Shown here: positions 57,388 through 64,000 of the stretch, one piece after another
How positions within the stretch are numbered: position 1 is the first letter of the stretch
Layout of the letters: every line of letters starts with the position of its first letter
Source: Mycobacteroides sp. LB1
Lineage (GTDB): Bacteria; Actinomycetota; Actinomycetes; Mycobacteriales; Mycobacteriaceae
Direction of reading: 5' to 3'
Length of the DNA: 64,000 nucleotides
Assembly: GCF_013449725.1 (NCBI RefSeq)
Contig: NZ_JACCFF010000005.1
Coordinates: 248,001-312,000 of the forward strand
Program-made: the position numbers and the translations under genes
Notes under the pieces: generated by a model
Database searches by the model: none
Told to the model about the DNA's origin: nothing
What the model saw: only the letters and a program-made list of their open reading frames with translations

Positions 57388-58491
57388 ATGCGCATTCTGG
57401 TTTCTGGTGCGGGCATGGCCGGGCTGTCCGCAGGCGTCAACTTGGGTGCCGCCGGTCACGACGTCACGATCGTCGAACGCGCACAACATCTTCGGGTCAA
57501 CGGATCACCGATCGATATTCGCGGCGAGTCGCTGGCCGTTGCCCAACAGATGGGCGTCCTCGATGAAATCCGAGCCCGACGAGTCGACATGTCGGAGCGC
57601 ACGTGCTTCGTCGACGGCGACGGTAACCGCGTGGCGGATCTGCCGCTCGCGGAGATCAACGATTCGGCAGACGACACCGAAATCCCCCGAGAAGACCTGG
57701 CGCACGTGCTGCGCAATGCTCTCGGGCCGTCCGTGGCGTTGAGGTTCGGCGAGTCCACCACAGAACTGCACGATGACGGCCACGGTGTCGACGTGCTATT
57801 TGCCTCCGGCGAGTGGGCCCGCTACGACCTCGTGGTGGGCGCCGATGGTCTGCATTCTGGCACTCGCCGGCTCATTTTCGGGCCCGAGCGCCAGTACCTG
57901 CGTCACCTCGGCTTCTACACCGCCTTAGTGAACTTGACGGGCTACCAGGTGGACGGTGCGCCAAACCCGATCTACAACTTCCCCGGGCACATGGCCGGGA
58001 TCGTCACCTACCGCGACGTGGCGCTGGCGGTGCTGACCTTCCGCTCACCCTGGATCGACTACGAATACCAGGACCTCGATACGCAAAAGCGCATCCTCAC
58101 AGAAGAATTTGACGGACACGGCCGATGGCGAGTGCCCGAACTGCTCGACGCGGCATGCCGCGACCCCGAGCTGTACTTCGACTCCATGAGCCAGATCCAC
58201 ATGCCGTCGTGGCATCGAGGACGGGTCGTCCTCGTCGGCGACGCCGCCCACTGCGCATCCCCACCATCGGGGCGGGGAACCAGCCTGGCGATCACCGGAA
58301 CATGGCTGCTGGCAAAGGCATTGACCGACAACGCCGACAATCTAGATACAGCATTCGCCCAATATGAGCATGATCAGCGCCCGCACGTCGCTTACGCCCA
58401 GAGCACAGCCGGTACCGGCGGGGACCTGTTGGTTCCCGCCACCCAGGAAGCTATCGACACACGCAATCACGAACTAGCTCAAGCCACCTGA
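57388..58491 (+). CDS. FAD-dependent monooxygenase (TetX/PHBH-like)
   Basis: A 367-aa flavoprotein. The N-terminal dinucleotide fold has GAGMAGLSAGVNL, the middle has the DG motif VGADGLHSGTRR, and the second FAD motif is VLVGDAAHCASPPSGRG. It hydroxylates an aromatic or polyketide-type compound; TetX-like drug modification is possible but not shown. ATG follows a GAGGGGG site. Regulated by the divergent TetR. Confidence 0.9.
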   Translation: MRILVSGAGMAGLSAGVNLGAAGHDVTIVERAQHLRVNGSPIDIRGESLAVAQQMGVLDEIRARRVDMSERTCFVDGDGNRVADLPLAEINDSADDTEIPREDLAHVLRNALGPSVALRFGESTTELHDDGHGVDVLFASGEWARYDLVVGADGLHSGTRRLIFGPERQYLRHLGFYTALVNLTGYQVDGAPNPIYNFPGHMAGIVTYRDVALAVLTFRSPWIDYEYQDLDTQKRILTEEFDGHGRWRVPELLDAACRDPELYFDSMSQIHMPSWHRGRVVLVGDAAHCASPPSGRGTSLAITGTWLLAKALTDNADNLDTAFAQYEHDQRPHVAYAQSTAGTGGDLLVPATQEAIDTRNHELAQAT

Positions 58492-58547
58492 GTCCTACCG
58501 GACAGGCCCGGCCACACCGACATCCTCGGCACTTTGTCGACAAAGCC

Positions 58548-59140
58548 TTAGATCTGTGGAAGCGCCAAATGGGATGCTTTCACTCGAGGGACTCCCGGGC
58601 GACTGACCTGTGCCGCAACGTTGTTGCCACCAGGCCGTCCTACACCGCAGAGTCGAGAATTGCACGCAGCACCGTGTAGTCGATGTGCATGCTCGATGGT
58701 GATGCCCCGATCTCGTTGCAATGCAGGATCCACTCCTCCACGTCAAGTGTCGTCAGCTCGGACAGAGATATGTCTGCGAGGGTACTGGTCTCGATGTGCA
58801 ATCTGAAGGGGCTTGCGTCGACGTCTTTCGTGGACTGGCCCTTGTCGCTGACCGCAAGTACCCTTGTCCGCCAATTGAATGCGACGGATGATAGAGGTGA
58901 CGCCGAATCGATGACAGCAAGACTGCCGTGAATACGCCCGATCTTCGCCTCGAGCGCAGCCTTGGCGAGCTTGCAGTCGCGCCGTACGCGGACATGCGGT
59001 GCGCCTGTCCTCGCACATGGTGTAGCGCACCTTCCTTCCCACCGGCCGTTGGCGCGCTGGTAGAAAGTTCCCTCACGGTTTCCTCGTCGAGTCCCCACAG
59101 GTGTACCTCCCCTATTCGGCATCGAACGCTGGCGCCCCAT
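58548..59140 (-). pseudogene. Degraded tyrosine integrase (N-terminal part)
   Basis: From 59140 the frame encodes the arm-type domain (REGTFYQRANGRWEG) and part of the core-binding domain (LTTLDVEEWILHCNEIGASPSSMHIDYTVLRAILDSAV). An in-frame TAG at 58640-58642 ends it. Integrase-like sequence resumes in another frame (NNVAAQVSRPGVPRVKASHL) and stops again at 58548. The catalytic R-HxxR-Y domain is absent. It is a relic of an integrated element. Confidence 0.8.
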
Positions 59141-59576
59141 GAGTTCCGTGCCCTCAGGGCCGGTGGCGTACGGTGTTCTTCGATGAGCAAATCATCGGGA
59201 CCGCCCCTCGCCTACTCGGAGAATGCGACACGCCGTGCCATCGAAAACTGCTCAGCTGGCGTTTAGGAGTCCTGCGGATCAGAACCATGAGAACAGCACA
59301 ATTGCTGCCATGAATCTCAGGGCGCCGCGACTTCCGGCAGCTGCTCGACGCCCAACTCGACTTCAGCGCTGTTCGCCTTGCTAAATGAATACAGCGGCGC
59401 AGCGGTGGACATGCTGGTGTGCGAAAACGCTGTGTACGGGATGTCGGCCGACGCGGTCCACTATTCTCGCTCGACAACGTGTTTTGGTTAGGAGTAAAGT
59501 CGATCCAATGGGATCGACCATAACGGCGGCAGAATTTCTCCAGTTCCAAACGCGGAAGGGGATTCGGTTCATCCTT
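59141..59576. other. Gap without recognisable gene
   Basis: About 430 bp between the integrase relic and the membrane-protein gene. Short open frames on both strands have no recognisable features. No tRNA or convincing att repeat is seen. Confidence 0.4.
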
Positions 59577-60521
59577 TTATCTTGATCTGATAGTCAACGT
59601 CGTTGTGCAGACAGTGAACTTTCTTTTCGGATGAGCCCAACCGCCATTCGGGCATTGCGCCAAGGATGCCGTTTCGAGAATCACAGAGAACGGCTTCTCA
59701 ACTGGATAAGATTGAACATCATCGCAACTTACTTTTGTTGCAAACCAGATTTGCCCACTAGCCATCTTTACACAATCGCTCCTGCTCCAGTTGTAATCGA
59801 GACAGTAGGTAAATTCAACTTTTCCTGCTCGCGAATAGTAACGCTGATCAGCGTCCGACACACACTGATTGGGCGTAGTAGCGACTTGCACTATTCTGTA
59901 GTTCGCTTCACGCGATACGCAGGGTAAGATCTGAGCGAACGGATCATCGGGCGATTTACCTGAGAGATTGACGCAGCCGCCTACTCCTTCACCCGTTCCA
60001 ACAAATTCGCCGGGAATCTTATCGAAATCCCCTATCACCTTGTTGCGCGGAGCCGCCGGCTGGGTATCTGTCGTACAACTGCGAATAGTTATCCACGATA
60101 CACATACCAGAACAACTACACCAAATACGGCGAACCCACGTCTAGTCAGTCTCGATAGATCTTTCGGCGCAGTCGGATCATCCACGACGTGTGTTGGAAA
60201 GACGATCAATCCCGCGAAGGCCATCGCGAACGACAACAGTCGCACCATGCCAATACCAATATAAGTTCCGGCGTATTGACCCTTCGACGCAAGGTACCAG
60301 GTACTCCAAACATCAAGGCACAGCGAAAGCACCAACAGCGAAACAGAGGCCACCGAGGTCCATCGCACATTAGCCGAACGCGGCCATCTATGCAGCAACA
60401 GAATCCCCGTAATGGCAGCCACGACGAAGAGCCAGCGCGGCCAGCTGAGGCCGTGACGAGACAGCAGTAGGACCGTGGTCCAGTAGGACAGTGCCAAAAC
60501 AACAAGACCGGCCCATTTCAT
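59577..60521 (-). CDS. Membrane protein downstream of PLA2 effector
   Basis: A 314-aa protein with about five N-terminal membrane helices (residues 1-165) and a Cys-rich extracytoplasmic C-terminal domain (GGCVNLSG, PCVSREANYRIVQV, FTYCLDYNWSRSDCVK). This resembles actinobacterial DUF4190/LppU-type envelope proteins in layout. ATG 60521 has AGAGGAAA upstream and lies 14 nt after the effector stop, so they are co-transcribed. GC is clearly lower than core genes. It is a candidate immunity or envelope-protection protein for the PLA2 effector. Confidence 0.65.
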   Translation of the reverse strand: MKWAGLVVLALSYWTTVLLLSRHGLSWPRWLFVVAAITGILLLHRWPRSANVRWTSVASVSLLVLSLCLDVWSTWYLASKGQYAGTYIGIGMVRLLSFAMAFAGLIVFPTHVVDDPTAPKDLSRLTRRGFAVFGVVVLVCVSWITIRSCTTDTQPAAPRNKVIGDFDKIPGEFVGTGEGVGGCVNLSGKSPDDPFAQILPCVSREANYRIVQVATTPNQCVSDADQRYYSRAGKVEFTYCLDYNWSRSDCVKMASGQIWFATKVSCDDVQSYPVEKPFSVILETASLAQCPNGGWAHPKRKFTVCTTTLTIRSR

Positions 60522-60535
60522 AGATTTCCTCTTAT

Positions 60536-61753
60536 TTACCATTGGTGGGCTAATTCTACGACTGTGTAGTACGAATCCGAGAATGCCTGGCATATCGCTA
60601 GATCTGGACCATTCGACCAGGTCGAAGGTGACCATTTTTCCACCGGAAACGCAACATCGCAGGCCTCGGACATATCAGCGTGAAACGCAACGTTGCACAA
60701 ATGGTAGGTACTATCACGGAAGGTGTTGTCTTCAGATTCATAGCACATGTCATGTCGTGCACAGGAATAGGCGAAATCTGCTCCCGTAGGGGCGTCTTCT
60801 GACTTCGTGCAGTAGTCGTGGAGAGACTTTTTGTTCGGGTCTGTCACCTTGCTATCAGGATCATAAATATACCCGCAGGGCATCATGAAGACTTTATCTC
60901 GACTGACCGATATTCCAGGGCGGTAACTTGTGTCGCAGTTTCGATCAAATTGCTTGACCCTCTCAGGGTCGCATTTTCTACAGGTGCCATCAGCACTGGG
61001 TATATCTTGCTGAAAGCCCGCTAATCGAATACCACCTCTAATCATGCCGTCAAACCCCGAAGGAACAAAGGCAGAACTTGAAGCGCTCATCACACAATCC
61101 AGCATCCGATCCGTATCTTGATTACCATCCGATGGTTCCGGCTCTTGCGTTGCCGATGGCTTCGGTGTTTGAGGCTGTTGGGTTTGCGTTGGAGCCTGAC
61201 TTGGCTGCTGCCCCTGCTGGGACGACTGCTGGCCTTGCTGCGGTGAACCCTGCTGGGGTGCTTGATAGTCGGGGTTCGGTTCACCCGGCCCCTGGGTGTA
61301 TTCCGCCGGTCCATGATCGATCGGCTGCTGTTCTCCATTCGCCGCCCGCTGCCATGTGCCGTCTGCGTTTTGGCCCGGCTGCAGGCCCTGCTGCGGGCTA
61401 TTAGCCTGCCCTGGCTGCTGGGGAGCGCCCTGAGCTGGCGTGTTGTAGATGTTGACGCCGCCGGTCTGGTCCAACGGCGGCTGATTGCCGCCCTGGTAGT
61501 CCGGCTGCGATGGCATCGACGGCGGCTGGAACTGGCTACCTCCTCCGGGAGGCCCAGTCATCCCGCCGCCGCCACCGGGCCCTGTTGGCCCTGTAGGGTC
61601 GGCGCCCACGGTGGCGACTGTGGAAAACCCGCTACCCGGTTCAGTGTGATCACCCACTACTTTGGCCCCGCCGAAGGCCAGCGCAGCGATCGCGACGACC
61701 GCAGATGCTCTACGTAACCCAATCGGCATGCGCCACTTATCACTCATAACCAT
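60536..61753 (-). CDS. Secreted modular effector with phospholipase A2 domain
   Basis: A 405-aa protein. The N-terminus (SDKWRMPIGLRRASAVVAIA..., cleavage before DPTGPTG) and the Pro/Gln/Gly-rich linker (about 50-205, with FQPPSMPSQPDYQGG and QPPLDQTGGVNIYN) are closely similar to the effector at 33786. The C-terminal ~190 residues differ: ADFAYSCARHDMCYE with the H334-D335 dyad, then LCNVAFHADMSEAC, the pattern of prokaryotic phospholipase A2. It should hydrolyse phospholipids outside the cell. It follows the partner gene by 109 nt on the same strand and has AGGAAGG before its start. Confidence 0.87.
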   Translation of the reverse strand: MVMSDKWRMPIGLRRASAVVAIAALAFGGAKVVGDHTEPGSGFSTVATVGADPTGPTGPGGGGGMTGPPGGGSQFQPPSMPSQPDYQGGNQPPLDQTGGVNIYNTPAQGAPQQPGQANSPQQGLQPGQNADGTWQRAANGEQQPIDHGPAEYTQGPGEPNPDYQAPQQGSPQQGQQSSQQGQQPSQAPTQTQQPQTPKPSATQEPEPSDGNQDTDRMLDCVMSASSSAFVPSGFDGMIRGGIRLAGFQQDIPSADGTCRKCDPERVKQFDRNCDTSYRPGISVSRDKVFMMPCGYIYDPDSKVTDPNKKSLHDYCTKSEDAPTGADFAYSCARHDMCYESEDNTFRDSTYHLCNVAFHADMSEACDVAFPVEKWSPSTWSNGPDLAICQAFSDSYYTVVELAHQW

Positions 61754-61862
61754 GAGACGGCCCTTCCTATCGCGTGCACTGTCGCCGGACTGACTAACGG
61801 AAAACGGTCGTCAGGCTCATCGAACTCGTTGTATGACATGGACTTCCAACCCGTTGGCGGCG

Positions 61863-63152
61863 TCATCGGCAGTACCGGTTGTTATTTGAGGGCAGCCTGC
61901 GGGTATCGGCCGCCGGCGTGATGGGTTGACACAGGGGCCCGGTGAGCATGTTGGCTTTGACCCAGGCCACCTCATCGCTGGCCACGCGCTGGCAGGTGTC
62001 GTACTCGTCGCCTTGCTGCCCGAATGCGGAGGTGCAGTTAGTCGACATGTTCGCGAACAAGGTGTTGTTGCAGACATCAGGCGAGGTGTTCGACGGCACG
62101 GCGTCCAGGCACATCTGCTGGCGCTGGCAGGCCACCGTGAAGTCAGCAGCGCGCCCGTCCGCGGACCGGAACTCGTTGGGTCCGCCCTGGCAGCCGCCGC
62201 TATGGCGCTGCGCATACAGCACGGGGTCCACCGCGGACGGCCGGTACTGGCCCGAGGGGTCGGTGACATAGTCGGCCGGTTTGGCGATCACCTGCGGTGC
62301 GTTGACTCCTCCGGGCATACCGTCCCAGTCCGCGGTCAGGGCTCCGGAGGTGGGGGTGTTGGAGGCGCGGTAGGACAGGGTGATCTCGATGGGGAAGGCG
62401 AAGATGTTGGCCTGGCCCAGGTTGATCAGGATGTTGGTCTGTTTCGGAAAGCCCGGCCCGATACCCGGAGTCACGTCGATCGCGGCGCGATTGGTGTCAC
62501 GGGCCACCGGGATCGAGAACGTGCCAATGGTTCGCGACGGGGCGCCGGGGTGTGCGTCAGATTCGACCAAGACCACGTTGGTGCCTTGACGTAGATGGGT
62601 GCCTTCGGGAATCTTCACCCCGACGGCCATATCCGAGGGCGAAAAGATGGTTTTGCGGCGGATGACGATGTCGCCACCACCACCGGAGAACGGGACCACC
62701 TGGTAATCAACATCATTCGATGCGTAGGTCGCTCCCCCATCACCGGACCACGCAGCGGCCTGCAGCGTCATCTCCCCCGGCAGATGGATCGCGATGTTCT
62801 TGCCGGCCCAGGTGGTCGGGAAGAAGATGCCGTCCTTGGCGAACATCGGCACCGTGAAACTCGACAGCTCACGTGCGGCAGCCAACGGCTGGCCCATGCC
62901 GTTACCCTCCCCTTGTGGGGCTGACGACGAAACCTTGGCGCCGCCAATGTTGTTGATGCGCGGCGCATCAGCAGGCATCTCCCGCGGCGCCGGCAACGGC
63001 GGCGGAGTCGGGATATTCGGGTCAGCTGCCGCTACGCCGGCGGTCATTTTCAACCCGGCGGTGGGCAGGACCACGAATGTGGCCGCCAGCAGCGCAAGGC
63101 CCACCAATATCACGCGTCGCAGCAGTGGCGTTGTTGTGGAAGTTTTTGTCAT
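61863..63152 (-). CDS. Exported porin-partner protein with degenerate PLA2-like domain, copy 2
   Basis: About 429 aa, paralogous over full length to 29965-31239. Signal/membrane segment near residues 12-42 ending AAADP. Shared blocks include VPEGTHLRQGTNVVLVESDA, DIVIRRKTIFSP and FAFPIEITLSYRAS. The Cys-rich C-terminus has ADFTVACQRQQMC (residues 342-348 for CQRQQMC) and DVCNNTLFANMS, ending LPSNNNRYC. The H-D of PLA2 is Q-Q here. Start overlaps the MspA-like stop (TGATG), as in copy 1. It is followed by the PLA2 effector. Confidence 0.82.
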   Translation of the reverse strand: MTKTSTTTPLLRRVILVGLALLAATFVVLPTAGLKMTAGVAAADPNIPTPPPLPAPREMPADAPRINNIGGAKVSSSAPQGEGNGMGQPLAAARELSSFTVPMFAKDGIFFPTTWAGKNIAIHLPGEMTLQAAAWSGDGGATYASNDVDYQVVPFSGGGGDIVIRRKTIFSPSDMAVGVKIPEGTHLRQGTNVVLVESDAHPGAPSRTIGTFSIPVARDTNRAAIDVTPGIGPGFPKQTNILINLGQANIFAFPIEITLSYRASNTPTSGALTADWDGMPGGVNAPQVIAKPADYVTDPSGQYRPSAVDPVLYAQRHSGGCQGGPNEFRSADGRAADFTVACQRQQMCLDAVPSNTSPDVCNNTLFANMSTNCTSAFGQQGDEYDTCQRVASDEVAWVKANMLTGPLCQPITPAADTRRLPSNNNRYCR

Positions 63153-63898
63153 CACAGGTCTTTCGGCTCGCCGTAGACGGTTTGGGTGTCGTTGCCGTTC
63201 TCGGTGCGGATCCGGAATGTCGCGAAGGACTGGATCTTCACCTGGCCGCCGCAGCCGTCGGCTTCCACGTTTTGGTTACGTACTTGGGATACGGCGTGCA
63301 TGTTTCGGAAGTTGATTCGGTCCATCGGCAGCTGCGCCAAACCGCCAGGTTTGAGCACGACACGCATGTATCCGCCGATGTGCTCCTGCGCTCCCACCGA
63401 GGCACCACCGGAGACACCACCAAAACCGCCACCCTGGCCACCGCCACCTCCCGAGCCGCCTTGGCCACCGCCATAAGCCCCGCCGTAAGCCTGCCCGGAC
63501 AGCTGCTGGCTAAGCGTCAAACCCAGGTCGCCGCCGAGTTCCACACCCGAGGACGAATCGGTGCGGCAGCCCACGAAGTACCCGGTCTCCAGCTGTGCGT
63601 CCTGAATGACCGCCGCACCAGCACCGCTGATGGTGGCCTCGGCTCGATAGGACACCCGGGCTTGCCACGAGTTGCTCGCCCCGGCGATGTTGTCGATGTG
63701 ATCGATCACCTCATTGGTCATCGTCAACCCAACAGTCCAGCCGTCATCGGTCACAAACTGCTGCTGCTGATCGGGCATCACCTGCGGATCAGCGCTAGCC
63801 AGACCCGCCAGAGTCGAGGCAGACGCCGCTGCGATCGCAACACTCAGGGCTGCCGCGACGCCGGTCGCGCGCTGCAGTGGTGATCGTGTTATTGACAT
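63152..63898 (-). CDS. MspA-family porin-like protein, copy 2
   Basis: A 248-aa protein with signal peptide (cleavage about LASADP). The mature region begins FVTDDGWTVGLTMTNEVIDHI and is almost residue-for-residue the copy at 31239, except for the Gly-rich insertion and signal peptide. The C-terminus (TENGNDTQTVYGEPKDL) is conserved in both. MspA proteins form octameric outer-membrane channels; whether this longer type exports protein is unknown. First gene of a porin-partner-effector-membrane protein series on the minus strand. Confidence 0.85.
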   Translation of the reverse strand: MSITRSPLQRATGVAAALSVAIAAASASTLAGLASADPQVMPDQQQQFVTDDGWTVGLTMTNEVIDHIDNIAGASNSWQARVSYRAEATISGAGAAVIQDAQLETGYFVGCRTDSSSGVELGGDLGLTLSQQLSGQAYGGAYGGGQGGSGGGGGQGGGFGGVSGGASVGAQEHIGGYMRVVLKPGGLAQLPMDRINFRNMHAVSQVRNQNVEADGCGGQVKIQSFATFRIRTENGNDTQTVYGEPKDL

Positions 63899-64000
63899 GT
63901 GTGACAGGCCTTCCCGTGACCTATACCGCCGAAGCGGGTGTGCGATATACGACTGCGGGAACCCCTACAGCTAACAGAACTGTACGGTTAGTAAAACGTG

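Overview
The window is high-GC actinobacterial DNA. Its left part has the gene order caeA - panB - CYTH/CHAD gene - rnpB - RNase H/phosphatase - zinc ribbon - NIF3 - cobC - ptkA - ptpA - SURF1 - cobD, which matches the Rv2224c-Rv2237 segment of Mycobacterium tuberculosis with extra genes inserted. Mycobacterial traits such as a wax-ester synthase, a fatty acyl-AMP ligase, MspA-type porins, a 13E12/HNH protein behind a mycobacterial SOS box and LpqN/DUF3558/PknH-sensor lipoproteins point to a rapidly growing mycobacterium. The abscessus-chelonae group is my best guess; this is inferred, not proven.

1-25.4 kb is conserved core. It holds a cell-envelope serine protease (partial), lipid and pantothenate enzymes, RNase P RNA, a tightly overlapping five-gene MoxR/DUF58 operon, the RNase H-zinc ribbon-NIF3-CobC operon, the PtkA/PtpA/SURF1 operon, CobD and a nickel/cobalt permease.

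25.4-29 kb is a type VII-secretion-like cluster: an Esx-like small protein, a DUF3558 lipoprotein, a PPE/EspB-like Ala/Gly-rich protein and a Tle1-like DUF2235 hydrolase. Two near-identical SigM-type promoters (GGAACC-N16-CGTCT) drive it.

29-64 kb is accessory DNA. It is framed by two paralogous cassettes, each an MspA-like porin translationally coupled to a ~425-aa exported partner (29.97-31.97 kb and 61.86-63.90 kb). Associated with each is a secreted modular protein. The two share an N-terminal signal peptide, a DPTGPTG start and a Pro/Gln-rich linker, but differ completely at the C-terminus: one carries a matrixin-like protease plus an R-S-ExE ADP-ribosyltransferase domain (33.79-35.89 kb), the other a prokaryotic phospholipase A2 domain (60.54-61.75 kb). 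Small lipoprotein or membrane genes follow each. I read this as a mycobacterial polymorphic-effector system with a dedicated porin pair; it is the most interesting thing here.

Between the cassettes lie: a tRNA-Val 3' fragment (38.57 kb); a defence island with a type IIG-like restriction-methylation enzyme, a frameshifted Mrr, a zinc-hook Rad50-like ATPase and its small partner; four copies (one dead) of a small membrane-protein family with a shared leaderless promoter block; several secreted or lipoprotein genes of unknown role; a TetR/FAD-monooxygenase pair; and a degraded tyrosine integrase (58.5-59.1 kb). The integrase, tRNA fragment, pseudogenes and locally lower GC indicate repeated horizontal acquisition.
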